From a virus, in IMG/VR virus record IMGVR_UViG_3300028114_000053, positions 1-33,764 of that record: a DNA stretch of 33,764 bases; one strand, 5' to 3'. The notes beneath the pieces are model-generated. The model made no database searches, was not told where the DNA came from, and saw only the letters and a program-made list of their open reading frames with translations. Positions 5,898 through 12,569 of the stretch are shown here, one piece after another. A program made the translations under genes and the position numbers. Every line of letters starts with the position of its first letter. Position 1 is the first letter of the stretch.

Positions 5898-6561
5898 TTG
5901 TAATCCTCTGTTGAGCGATAGCGTGATACTCTGCGTCCATCTCTATACCTATAAAGTTACGATTTAATTCCTTACAAGCCAACGCTGTAGTTCCTGAACC
6001 CATAAATGGGTCTATTATTGTGTAATCAGGTGGCAAAATACCAACAATTCTCTTCATAACTTCTAAAGGCATTTGACAAGGGTGAGCAGTCTTGTCTTTA
6101 GATACGTTTTTAACTTGGTTTATTTCCCACCAATCATAAAGCCTTGCAGTTTTACCATCTGCAATTCTTTGCATAATTCTTTTATCTGTAGGGTTTTTAT
6201 ATGGTTGCCCATATTGTTTGAAGTCAGGCTTAATGCCAAAGAATGCTATGTCTCTGTGCTGCTTTGCAGTGTTGGAGTTATATACCCAACTGACAACTTT
6301 CTCAGGAAACTCACCAACCTGAAAAGCAATCTTGTAAATCTCTTCAGGATAATGAATAACTACAAATGGACCATATTGGAATACAGATGCAAGCATTTCG
6401 TAATACTCTGTTGAGTCCATATTATCTTTATAGCTGTTGTAATGGTAGCCCACGTTAAAAGGTGGGTCAGTAACAATTACAAACTTCTTTTCTTGTACAT
6501 TTATCTTAGGTAGTTCTTCTAAACAGTTACCTAATATCAATTTGCTTTTAAGTTCAGTCAC
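5890..6561 (-). CDS. DNA N6-adenine / N4-cytosine methyltransferase
   Basis: Transfers a methyl group to an exocyclic amine in DNA. The catalytic motif DPPF is at residues 32-35, followed by a variable region and HPCQMP at 160-165. The SAM-binding motif DPFMGSGTT is at 184-192, with FIGIEMD downstream. The catalytic motif precedes the SAM motif, which is the beta-class order. At 223 aa it is a complete small member. The ATG overlaps the preceding gene by 8 bases. No partner restriction enzyme is evident, although the putative nuclease two genes downstream could be considered. Confidence 0.85.
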   Translation of the reverse strand: MTELKSKLILGNCLEELPKINVQEKKFVIVTDPPFNVGYHYNSYKDNMDSTEYYEMLASVFQYGPFVVIHYPEEIYKIAFQVGEFPEKVVSWVYNSNTAKQHRDIAFFGIKPDFKQYGQPYKNPTDKRIMQRIADGKTARLYDWWEINQVKNVSKDKTAHPCQMPLEVMKRIVGILPPDYTIIDPFMGSGTTALACKELNRNFIGIEMDAEYHAIAQQRITND

Positions 6562-6967
6562 AGTCTGGTAGCACCTGATCTATAGTGTGCTGAATGTTCA
6601 GCAGCTTGATGGCAAGAAAATCTATGTAGTTACTAGCATCAGCTAACTCTTCAATCAACTCTCTTATGGTGTCTGATGTAGTAAATGACTCAAACTTCTG
6701 ACCCTTAGCGTGTGAGTACTGCTCGTGTCCTACACCTTTGACTCGCATAGCACGAAGAGATGCGAAGGACTCAATGAAAGATGTCAGGTCCTCAGTGCTT
6801 ACACCTAGCGCACGATACCCAGTAACAGCAGCGTGATCTACTAGCGGGTTGGTTGTGGGCGTATCAGTATTGTCTGGCTCATCCTGTCCTGGTGCAAGAT
6901 GTGAAAGCCCATATGCTGCAAAGTCTGTAACATTATGACCCACTCGTTTTCTGTCATTGTCATACAT
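6554..6967 (-). CDS. Possible MazG-like nucleotide pyrophosphohydrolase
   Basis: 137 aa. The C-terminal helix IRELIEELADASNYIDFLAI resembles the ExxE...ExxD metal-binding helices of MazG/dUTPase-like all-alpha NTP pyrophosphohydrolases. The preceding segment (FESFTTSDT) fits a loop joining two helices. The N-terminal 45 residues are polar and probably disordered. It overlaps both neighbours by 8 bases in the replication operon. A house-cleaning or nucleotide-pool role would suit the location, but only half of the expected motif set is visible. Confidence 0.4.
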   Translation of the reverse strand: MYDNDRKRVGHNVTDFAAYGLSHLAPGQDEPDNTDTPTTNPLVDHAAVTGYRALGVSTEDLTSFIESFASLRAMRVKGVGHEQYSHAKGQKFESFTTSDTIRELIEELADASNYIDFLAIKLLNIQHTIDQVLPDCD

Positions 6968-7613
6968 TCGACTCCCCTATCAGTAGTTTCCTTGTAGCAT
7001 CAATACCATTAGCCAAGTAATAATCATTGATGTCCATACCTGGTGGTAGTGTAACAATCTGTGAGTTCATTACCTCATTCGCCACGCGCTTAGCAAACTC
7101 AGCTCCAGGGTTAGACCCATCCTCTTTAACATCATTGTCGCCAACGACATAGATAGTTTCATAACCTGCAAAGAGCTTTGGAAAGTGTGGCTTCCACGCT
7201 GCAACGCCTGGTACTCCCACTGCTGGTATCCCAAGTTCTCCGCTAGTGACTATCGCATCTAGTTCACCTTCACATACAACGATGTGTGGTGAGTCAATGG
7301 TGATGTCACAAACATTAAACAGATGTGCCTTCTGCCCAGTAGGAGATCCGTACTTAGGCTTAGCCTCATCTAATCGTCTGAACTTAAAGCCAACACAACC
7401 ACCGGAAGCAGTGATGTATGGGATAGATAGCCACCCTTCATACATCTCGTGACCATTGATTGGGTTGGTAATAGTTCCTAAATGGAACAGTCCTGCTGTC
7501 TCTTCAGAGATCCCACGTGCGTTTAGTACGGCCAGTGCTTCTTGACTTATTGCTTGAGCGTATTGTTGCGCCGCTTCCAGTAGCAATTTCGACTGCGCGT
7601 TTGAGGCCATCAT
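6960..7613 (-). CDS. TOPRIM half of a split DNA primase, 217 aa
   Basis: Would provide RNA-primer synthesis chemistry with the CHC2 protein encoded just upstream. Residues 25-50 (ALAVLNARGISEETAGLFHL) match the link helix of DnaG-type primases. CEGELDA at 114-120 and VVGDNDV at 157-162 are the TOPRIM Glu and DxD metal-binding motifs, and GMDINDYY follows. GGAG lies 4 bases before ATG 7613, or 7 before ATG 7610. It overlaps the zinc-finger gene by 110 bases in the +1 frame, so the halves may be separate polypeptides or joined by frameshifting. Confidence 0.8.
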   Translation of the reverse strand: MMASNAQSKLLLEAAQQYAQAISQEALAVLNARGISEETAGLFHLGTITNPINGHEMYEGWLSIPYITASGGCVGFKFRRLDEAKPKYGSPTGQKAHLFNVCDITIDSPHIVVCEGELDAIVTSGELGIPAVGVPGVAAWKPHFPKLFAGYETIYVVGDNDVKEDGSNPGAEFAKRVANEVMNSQIVTLPPGMDINDYYLANGIDATRKLLIGESNV

Positions 7614-7881
7614 TAAACTCCAAGTTCTCTAGTATGCACACTAAGTTAGCTGCGTTGCCACCCTTACCGCAGGTATGGCAGAAGTACAGGTTGTCGTAGG
7701 TATTCATAACAGCAGACCTGCGACTGTCGCTATGTAGGCAGCATCGAACTGATGCGCTCTTACCTTCTCTTACTTCACCGCCAAAGTGCTGAACAATAGG
7801 AGCTATGGGGATTGAGTTTGCATCAACGGAACCTTTGTACCTGCCCGCTTTACGTACCCTGGACCAGTCTTGTGCTGGCAT
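7504..7881 (-). CDS. CHC2 zinc-finger half of a split DNA primase
   Basis: 125 aa from ATG 7881, chosen because AAGGGG lies 5 bases upstream; a GTG two codons earlier is possible. The DnaG-type CHC2 zinc finger is visible: CLHSD at 48-52, then YFCHTCGKGG at 66-75, giving C48, H50, C68 and C71. It binds single-stranded DNA template. After GLKRAVEIA the sequence becomes low-complexity and basic, which suggests the natural protein continues in the other frame as the TOPRIM gene. Confidence 0.75.
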   Translation of the reverse strand: MPAQDWSRVRKAGRYKGSVDANSIPIAPIVQHFGGEVREGKSASVRCCLHSDSRRSAVMNTYDNLYFCHTCGKGGNAANLVCILENLEFNDGLKRAVEIATGSGATIRSSNKSRSTGRTKRTWDL

Positions 7882-7982
7882 ACACACCCCTTATCATTGC
7901 ACTTGTCGTGCCATTGCGCTGAACGCTTGTAGTGGGTAAGAGTGTTCTCTTCCCCTGCCTTATGACAGTTCTGGCAAATCAT
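7803..7982 (-). CDS. Cys/His-rich small protein, 59 aa
   Basis: Too short for routine calling. ATG 7982 overlaps the preceding TGA (ATGA). Residues 3-36 have CQNCHKAGEENTLTHY then CNDKGCVCQHK, a C-x2-C...C-x4-C-x-C-x-H cluster likely to bind zinc. From memory similar Cys-rich microproteins occur near primase genes in actinophages. The C-terminal third overlaps the primase zinc-finger gene in another frame by 79 bases or more. Function unknown. Confidence 0.5.
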   Translation of the reverse strand: MICQNCHKAGEENTLTHYKRSAQWHDKCNDKGCVCQHKTGPGYVKRAGTKVPLMQTQSP

Positions 7983-8146
7983 TTAGGTCTGTGTTCCTTA
8001 ATAACATCTACCGAGACACCTTGCAATGCTCTTTGAGCATCAATTAAACCCCAGTTGTAGGCATTATGTTCTGGGTGTGGGTTTGATGGATCTTCTGGAT
8101 CAATCAGAAGGTCTGCAATAACGTGAGCAAACTCCTTCTCATTCAT
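7979..8146 (-). CDS. Hypothetical protein, 55 aa
   Basis: ATG 8146 follows a perfect GAGGAGG ribosome-binding site. The product (start MNEKEFAHVIADLLIDPEDP, end VDVIKEHRPK) is acidic and helical, and centres on HPEHNAYNWGLIDAQRALQ. It looks like a real globular microprotein. It overlaps its neighbours by 8 and 4 bases within the replication operon. Function unknown. Confidence 0.6.
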   Translation of the reverse strand: MNEKEFAHVIADLLIDPEDPSNPHPEHNAYNWGLIDAQRALQGVSVDVIKEHRPK

Positions 8147-8234
8147 TTACTTCCTCCTCTGTTGTTTCTTCTACTGGTACAACTTCTGGTACAAGTATCT
8201 CTGTTGTTGTGATTTCTCCACCTGGTACTGGCAT
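8139..8234 (-). CDS. Acidic tail-like microprotein, 31 aa
   Basis: ATG 8234 overlaps the stop of the nuclease gene (TAATG) and its end overlaps the next gene by 8 bases. The product is Val/Thr/Glu-rich (VPEVVPVEETTEEE) without a fold signature. It may be a spacer ORF whose GAGGAGGAAG codons supply the next gene's ribosome-binding site. The overlaps support translation, but the composition does not prove a protein function. Confidence 0.35.
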   Translation of the reverse strand: MPVPGGEITTTEILVPEVVPVEETTEEEVNE

Positions 8235-8584
8235 TACTGTTTCTCCTTTAACCATTGTGCTAGGTCGGAAATGACCCAGGCTTGATCTATTGATGCGTTG
8301 CGACGCTTAACTATTACATATGACAGAGGGACTTCCCCAAGACCCCTAGCCTTAGCATAGTTAAGCGCCTCAACTTGTGCTTCTCTCCAGAACTCAGGCA
8401 AGGATAGTGTTGCCCTGTTCTTGAGTTCAAGGATATAGGTTTCTCCCGCGATAACAGTAACGATGTCTCCCTCATCCTTTGCCCCAGCTTTAGTCAGACG
8501 CTCTGCTATGACTCCGCACTTGCGGAGCCACTTCATTACATCTGTCTCAAACTGAGAACCTTTAGTCTTGTTGTACTGACTCAT
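8234..8584 (-). CDS. Hjc-like Holliday-junction / structure-specific nuclease
   Basis: 116 aa, the normal length for an archaeal Hjc-like or VRR-type small nuclease. It shows the PD-(D/E)XK core: GSQFETDVMKWL with E13, GDIVTV with D40, and TYILELKNRA with E53 and K55. A basic, Trp-containing C-terminal half follows. It probably cleaves branched DNA during replication or before packaging. It overlaps the upstream gene by 23 bases. The exact substrate cannot be read from sequence. Confidence 0.65.
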   Translation of the reverse strand: MSQYNKTKGSQFETDVMKWLRKCGVIAERLTKAGAKDEGDIVTVIAGETYILELKNRATLSLPEFWREAQVEALNYAKARGLGEVPLSYVIVKRRNASIDQAWVISDLAQWLKEKQ

Positions 8585-8792
8585 CTACCAATACAACCTT
8601 GTTGATCTTATAGATGACATTGCCTTCTTCATCTTTAACTAATTCGACAACACCAGATTGCAGCAGCGCACCAACGAAGTTGGTTAGGTCTACCTTGATG
8701 GCATCAAGTTCTACACGTAGTGCATTACCAGCATCACGCACTGCATCAATCCTTAGATTATCTCTGTATTTATTTGATAACTGTTCAGACAT
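8562..8792 (-). CDS. Hypothetical protein, 76 aa
   Basis: The frame is open to 8816, but ATG 8792 has AAGGAGGG about 5 bases upstream and is the likely start. The product begins MSEQLSNKYRDNLRIDAVRD, with a central helix (LRVELDAIKVDLTNFVGALL) and a short beta tail (NVIYKINKVVLV). It sits between the helicase and nuclease genes. It could be a small DNA-metabolism accessory protein, but no family is recognised. Confidence 0.6.
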   Translation of the reverse strand: MSEQLSNKYRDNLRIDAVRDAGNALRVELDAIKVDLTNFVGALLQSGVVELVKDEEGNVIYKINKVVLVDESVQQD

Positions 8793-9633
8793 TATACCCT
8801 CCTTGGTATCCTGCAATCGTATCTTTCCTTAGCATCCAACCAAACTCGTTCTGGTCAGATATCTGTACTGCTGCGTAGTTTACCAGTAGCTGTGCGTATT
8901 TGCTTCCGTCTGCAGTGTGTGCTCCAAAGCGATTCTTAACTGGTGCCACTTTCAGTATTCCTTGCGTTGGGTCATAGCCCAGTGTAAGTATCAGTGCAGG
9001 TAACTGACTGACCTTTCCGTGAATTGCTCTGCGATGAGGTGGGTTACTAGGTGACCCATACTCTGACTGTTCTGATACGTGGTGGAGTACTAGTACACAG
9101 GCTTCAGTCTTACGTGCCATATCGTGTAGCTCCATCATAATTGCTCTCAGTCCTGCCCATTCGTTGTCTGTCTCAGCAGTAATATTCATTAAGTTATCAA
9201 TGACTATCAACTCAGGTGCTTGTCCAAAGAGTTCAACGTAGGCCCTGATCTCTAACTCCAAGTCGTCAATGTTTGGAGATGAATCAAAGACCCACTTGAT
9301 GTGTGAAAGTTTGTCTAAGTGTGCATTGTAGTACTTACTATCGTTAGAAAGGTTTGCCTCTACTGTCACTTGTGAGTGACCAGATAGATGCGATACAGAC
9401 CTCATCATTACAGTAGCGGTATCAGTATCTGCGGAGAAGAAAAGTGTAGGAACCTTAGCCTTGATTGCATAGATCAGAGCGAACATAGACTTACCAGCAT
9501 TAGGTGCTGCAGCTACCATACATACCTGGCCTCTGCGAAACTTAATACCTTCTGCCTTCAACCCATCCCACACATCAGGTAGTGGTGTTGCTTTGGTAAG
9601 CACTCCACTCCAAGCGCGGGAAAGATTAAGCAA
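8785..9633 (-). CDS. RecA/DnaB-like replicative ATPase (helicase)
   Basis: 282 aa. Walker A AAPNAGKS is at 42-49, SADTD at 67-71, Walker B LIVIDN at 142-147, and a later VLVLHH segment marks the RecA-fold sensor region. It resembles the C-terminal ATPase domain of DnaB/RadA-type helicases without an N-terminal primase-binding domain. It begins with TTG at 9633, preceded by AGGAG with a 7-base spacer, and overlaps the WhiB gene by 8 bases. With the downstream primase halves it probably forms the replisome core. A recombinase-like role is the alternative. Confidence 0.75.
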   Translation of the reverse strand: MLNLSRAWSGVLTKATPLPDVWDGLKAEGIKFRRGQVCMVAAAPNAGKSMFALIYAIKAKVPTLFFSADTDTATVMMRSVSHLSGHSQVTVEANLSNDSKYYNAHLDKLSHIKWVFDSSPNIDDLELEIRAYVELFGQAPELIVIDNLMNITAETDNEWAGLRAIMMELHDMARKTEACVLVLHHVSEQSEYGSPSNPPHRRAIHGKVSQLPALILTLGYDPTQGILKVAPVKNRFGAHTADGSKYAQLLVNYAAVQISDQNEFGWMLRKDTIAGYQGGYNV

Positions 9634-9901
9634 CGTCGTTCTCCTGATTCAATGTAAGGCCTCGTTGACTTCTGATCTGTTGGCGTTGTCTAATAGTTAG
9701 ACCACCCCAGATGCCGAAGTATTCTTTGGTTATTCCCCACTCAGCACATTCTCTGCGATGGGGACATCTATTACATATACCTACTGCAAATTTAGCATCA
9801 TCAACTGATACTTCTTTATTGCCAGTAGATACATCTGGAAACCAGAAGTCACCACCGATTGTTGCACAACTAGGAGCTTCGTATTGACTTGGCTCCCGCA
9901 T
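9626..9901 (-). CDS. WhiB-family iron-sulfur transcription factor
   Basis: 91 aa with the four cluster-ligand cysteines C12, C43, C46 and C52 and the GIWGG turn at 63-67, followed by a basic C terminus (RQRQQIRSQRG) for DNA contact. WhiB proteins are restricted to actinobacteria and their phages. They bind a 4Fe-4S cluster and act with the host sigma factor. In phage TM4 a WhiB protein affects host gene expression and superinfection. Here it lies inside the replication operon, 3 bases after the upstream gene, without an obvious ribosome-binding site, so it is probably translationally coupled. Confidence 0.9.
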   Translation of the reverse strand: MREPSQYEAPSCATIGGDFWFPDVSTGNKEVSVDDAKFAVGICNRCPHRRECAEWGITKEYFGIWGGLTIRQRQQIRSQRGLTLNQENDVA

Positions 9902-9904
9902 TTG

Positions 9905-10294
9905 TCATCGAACCCAGATAGTGTCGCACTTATCTGGCGCACCCTTGGGTGCTGCACACATATAACCTGACCACGGACCCTTTTGTCCTACACCTGAACG
10001 TAGTGACATCTGACCGTGCTTACATACATTACCGCCACCTGCTGGTGGATTAGCGCGATCATCTAATGAATGCACTGGTGTTGCATTAAAAGACTGTGCT
10101 ACTGCTGCAACTGTTGGTGCAGCTTGCGCTGGTACTCCACCTAGTTCTTTTCCCGTTGACTTAATAAGTGTTGCAACCATAGATAGATCTGTAAGACCAG
10201 TCTCTAGTTCCTTAACATCTGCTGCGTAAAGATTGATGAGTGTTCCATCATTCAACTTGTAGTTGATCTGATACTTAGTTCCTTCTGTAGCCAT
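9905..10294 (-). CDS. Phage protein with C-terminal Cys/His motif, 129 aa
   Basis: GGAGG precedes ATG 10294. The N-terminal 60 residues look like a small beta/alpha domain (YQINYKLNDGTLINLYAAD), followed by an Ala/Pro/Gly-rich linker. The C-terminal module is CKHGQM...GYMCAAPKGAPDKCDTIWVR, a C-x2-H...C...C set likely to bind zinc. From memory this tail recurs in actinophage proteins next to Cas4-like nucleases. A ssDNA-binding or nuclease-partner role is plausible but unproven. Confidence 0.6.
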   Translation of the reverse strand: MATEGTKYQINYKLNDGTLINLYAADVKELETGLTDLSMVATLIKSTGKELGGVPAQAAPTVAAVAQSFNATPVHSLDDRANPPAGGGNVCKHGQMSLRSGVGQKGPWSGYMCAAPKGAPDKCDTIWVR

Positions 10295-11242
10295 TTACTT
10301 GCCTCCACTTTGTTTTACGGATAGTCGCTGACTCTCAGCTCCTACCTTCTTAGGGACAAACCCTAATAGTTTTTCTACCTCGTCACTGTCAACTGACTCG
10401 CGCCCTTTAACAGTTGTCCAACTGAGTTCTATACCAGAATTAGTAGTACCCATTACTCCTTCAAAGGATGCCTTCAAAGAATCCTGTTGTGTTTCTAACT
10501 CTTTAATCTGTGCTGCTAACTGTAGATATAACAGTGCATTCTTGTCAACATCTGCATCTGTAATGATTACATCACTGACTGGTATACGTTCTTTTTTTAG
10601 ACCAACACATCCCATCTGCCCACTTGCGTCATAGAACTTGCAATAGAACTGACAGTAGCTTGCATCTTTTTCTGGTGCTGGTGCTTCCTTTGCTTCCTTA
10701 ACAGCCGCTAGCCAACCGAGTGCTTCTAGTGCAATGGACTCATTGTAGTCTTCGGTGTGAACCTTGACATCTCTTTCGTCCCCGTCCCTGGCAATTGCTA
10801 CCAGTGACACTCGGTTGACCGCATAGCCGTTGTTAGCTAGGAGGTAGCCGTATAGCTGCACCTGCCACCGTTGTTGATTGGTTGGAAAGTAAGAAAGGTT
10901 CCGGACCTTACTTGTCTTCCAGTCAATCACATCACCAGTACCAGGTACGAAACAGTCAATGTGTGCTTTCATTCCGTTGTATTCAACTTCTGTTTCAATC
11001 AGCACATCTGGATTATCTGCTAGTGCTCTTTCAATTTCTGCGTGGATAGCAGTACCCATAATCGCAGCGAGCTTTAGTTCGTTGTCATTAGTTTCAGGTT
11101 GATCGTTAAGTCGGTACCACACCTTACGACGACAGCCACCTACTTCTGATGGACCAATCTGTACTTGTGTAGATCGTGAACGCTTAGCATCACCTGCACG
11201 TAGTGCAGTTAGTAATAGTTCCTTTGGATCAGTTACTGTCAT
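10295..11242 (-). CDS. Cas4/RecB-like PD-(D/E)XK exonuclease with Fe-S cysteines
   Basis: 315 aa. The frame is open to 11299, but the TTG there lacks a ribosome-binding site and the upstream gene ends at 11229, so ATG 11242 is chosen. Motifs: G63TAIH67, IDCF with D96, DVIDWKT with D107 and K109, and QVQLYGYLL. Cysteines C37, C197, C201 and C212 fit the 4Fe-4S arrangement of Cas4/AddB nucleases. Likely a 5'-3' DNA end-processing exonuclease in phage recombination. No other CRISPR component is present, so it should not be read as an adaptation gene. Confidence 0.8.
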   Translation of the reverse strand: MTVTDPKELLLTALRAGDAKRSRSTQVQIGPSEVGGCRRKVWYRLNDQPETNDNELKLAAIMGTAIHAEIERALADNPDVLIETEVEYNGMKAHIDCFVPGTGDVIDWKTSKVRNLSYFPTNQQRWQVQLYGYLLANNGYAVNRVSLVAIARDGDERDVKVHTEDYNESIALEALGWLAAVKEAKEAPAPEKDASYCQFYCKFYDASGQMGCVGLKKERIPVSDVIITDADVDKNALLYLQLAAQIKELETQQDSLKASFEGVMGTTNSGIELSWTTVKGRESVDSDEVEKLLGFVPKKVGAESQRLSVKQSGGK

Positions 11243-11381
11243 TGTTAGCCCTGTCGTGTAATAGGAAAGCAAGTCTACACGCTTTCCATCCTTGTTCAAA
11301 CCAATAGTGTGCAGCGTATTCTCCAGTTGCTATAACATCTTTGAACTCTGGTGCTACATAATCGTATGTATTAAACTCCAT
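11229..11381 (-). CDS. Hypothetical protein, 50 aa
   Basis: ATG 11381 overlaps the preceding stop by one base (TAATG) and the end overlaps the nuclease start by 14 bases. The product contains EFNTYDYVAPEFKDVIATG and WFEQGWKACRLAFLLH, an aromatic-rich helix-like sequence that looks genuinely folded. No family is recognised. Confidence 0.5.
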   Translation of the reverse strand: MEFNTYDYVAPEFKDVIATGEYAAHYWFEQGWKACRLAFLLHDRANNDSN

Positions 11382-11485
11382 TAGAACTCCACCCCACACT
11401 CTAAGCAAACCACGGTAGCACTTATGCCATCAGCAAACCATACGTGACCCCAGATCCAGCAACGAATCTTCTTTAACAGTTTCAT
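11381..11485 (-). CDS. Trp/Cys-rich microprotein, 34 aa
   Basis: ATG 11485 overlaps the preceding stop (TAATG). The product has IRCWIWGHVW and then VVCLECGVEF, a C...H...C-x2-C arrangement compatible with a minimal zinc-binding fold. It is similar in style to short actinophage Cys-rich proteins. Translation is supported by the overlaps on both sides. Function unknown. Confidence 0.45.
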   Translation of the reverse strand: MKLLKKIRCWIWGHVWFADGISATVVCLECGVEF

Positions 11486-11616
11486 TAGTATTCAAATCCT
11501 ATGTACCAGAATCCTAGTGACAAATCACAATTCCAATTACTTATTTGGAAACCAATAGCAAAACCACAAACTCTGCCACAAGAAAACCAAACCTTCTTAA
11601 CTATCTTCTTTTCCAT
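11485..11616 (-). CDS. Hypothetical microprotein, 43 aa
   Basis: A strong AGGAGG ribosome-binding site ends 4 bases before ATG 11616. The gene follows the protease gene by 8 bases. The 43-aa product is basic at the N terminus (MEKKIVKKVW), then aromatic with Cys residues (FSCGRVCGFAIGFQISNW). It may be membrane-associated. Function unknown. Confidence 0.5.
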   Translation of the reverse strand: MEKKIVKKVWFSCGRVCGFAIGFQISNWNCDLSLGFWYIGFEY

Positions 11617-11624
11617 AGCTCCTC

Positions 11625-12182
11625 CTAGAACCGTTCTTGGACTACCAACTGTATAGGCTTACCCGTGTTAGCGTCAAGGACCGACGCTATCTCTACTGCC
11701 TTACGTGCGTGTCGCTTGGCATAGGCTAAGTCCATATCAGGTTTGCAGATTGAATACAGGTAGCCAAGAGCAAGCTGGCCCCCACTACCAATACCGTACG
11801 CTCCGTGATTTGCTTGGAAAAAAGAGAGATCACAAGCAATACGAAAGATATTACCGTTAAAAGCAATGAGATAATCGAAGCCACCATCTTTGTCCACCTT
11901 GTTGTAGTCGTAGTTGTTGTCTGTAAATGCTTGGTTAATACTGGGAATGATCTTCTTACCCATAAATTGTGCAGGGTCTTCACCACGATAGAGCGGTGGC
12001 TTCCAGTTGTAGGCAAGGATGTCACCTGGTCGTGTATCACCTGAGATACCGATGAGATACTTACCAACCTCAACGATCTTAGGTGTACTAGTTGCTAACG
12101 TCACGAGATTATCTTCTGTGATTTGAGAATCTGCGACGAGTACTGCATAGTCAATACCCTCAAGCGCTGCGATGGTTGTCAT
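11625..12182 (-). CDS. Proteasome beta-like / HslV-like Ntn-hydrolase peptidase
   Basis: 185 aa from ATG 12182. Removal of the initiator Met exposes Thr1 (TTIAALEG), the nucleophile of proteasome beta subunits. Asp17 (ADSQ), Lys34 (STPKIVEVG, canonical Lys33), GSGG at 131-134 and Asp169 (LDANTG) match the family's catalytic and structural residues. No alpha subunit or unfoldase is encoded nearby. It could self-assemble, or join or poison the host proteasome. A longer in-frame GTG start at 12230 would add a 16-residue prosegment ending in Met, not the usual Gly before Thr. A TAACAT -10 exactly 7 bases upstream of ATG 12182 favours a leaderless start. First gene of the replication operon. Confidence 0.8.
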   Translation of the reverse strand: MTTIAALEGIDYAVLVADSQITEDNLVTLATSTPKIVEVGKYLIGISGDTRPGDILAYNWKPPLYRGEDPAQFMGKKIIPSINQAFTDNNYDYNKVDKDGGFDYLIAFNGNIFRIACDLSFFQANHGAYGIGSGGQLALGYLYSICKPDMDLAYAKRHARKAVEIASVLDANTGKPIQLVVQERF

Positions 12183-12189
12183 AGGTGGA

Positions 12190-12254
12190 ATGTTATCACT
12201 GGGTATCGGCGTGTCGTCGCATAGCGACACATACTAGGCGCTATAATTCGAGCC
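12190..12254. promoter_or_regulatory. Divergent leaderless promoters with shared palindrome
   Basis: On the plus strand TATAAT (12242-12247) ends 7 bases before GTG 12255. On the minus strand TAACAT (12195-12190) ends 7 bases before ATG 12182, with ACGACA 16 bases upstream as a possible -35. Seven bases from -10 to start codon is the spacing of actinobacterial leaderless mRNAs, and neither gene has a ribosome-binding site. The inverted repeat GTGTCG-N8-CGACAC (12211-12230) covers the -35 area of both promoters and may be an operator. Confidence 0.6.
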
Positions 12255-12569
12255 GTGAGGCGAGATAAACAGGACAGGCGACCCTTTGGGGGTCGCAGCA
12301 GTAACCGTACAGTAACCCTGTCGGTCCGTCTACCAACCCTGCCATCGTTTAGATGGCGCAGGAATGCCCTTCCTAAGCCCTTTGGGACCGATCTGCGGGG
12401 TTTAGGACCACTTCACGTGTGTCCGTGTGGCTCTCAGGTTTTTAGCGTTATGGCCAGCTTTGAAGACTACGAGCTGGTTTGGTACTTCCTTGATGCTACC
12501 TGTGTCAACTGCGGTAATCTGGTAGTTGTCCCCTGTCCAGTAGATAAAGATGCAGCACAAACTCAGTAA
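12255..12569 (+). CDS. Zinc-ribbon phage protein, 104 aa
   Basis: Begins with GTG immediately downstream of a perfect TATAAT and is predicted to be leaderless. The N-terminal 45 residues are basic and Arg/Pro-rich. Residues about 54-95 form a zinc ribbon, HVCPCGSQVF...CVNCGNLV, with C-x-C and C-x2-C pairs around an acidic middle (SFEDYELVWYF). The module recurs, from memory, in actinophages. Possible nucleic-acid or RNA-polymerase binding is inferred only from the fold. Its end overlaps the HNH gene by 20 bases. Confidence 0.65.
   Translation: MRRDKQDRRPFGGRSSNRTVTLSVRLPTLPSFRWRRNALPKPFGTDLRGLGPLHVCPCGSQVFSVMASFEDYELVWYFLDATCVNCGNLVVVPCPVDKDAAQTQ

Noticed and set aside
12183-12230. GTG 12230 as start of the proteasome-like gene
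   Set aside because: It would add a prosegment ending in Met before Thr rather than the usual Gly, with no ribosome-binding site; ATG 12182 has a well-placed -10.
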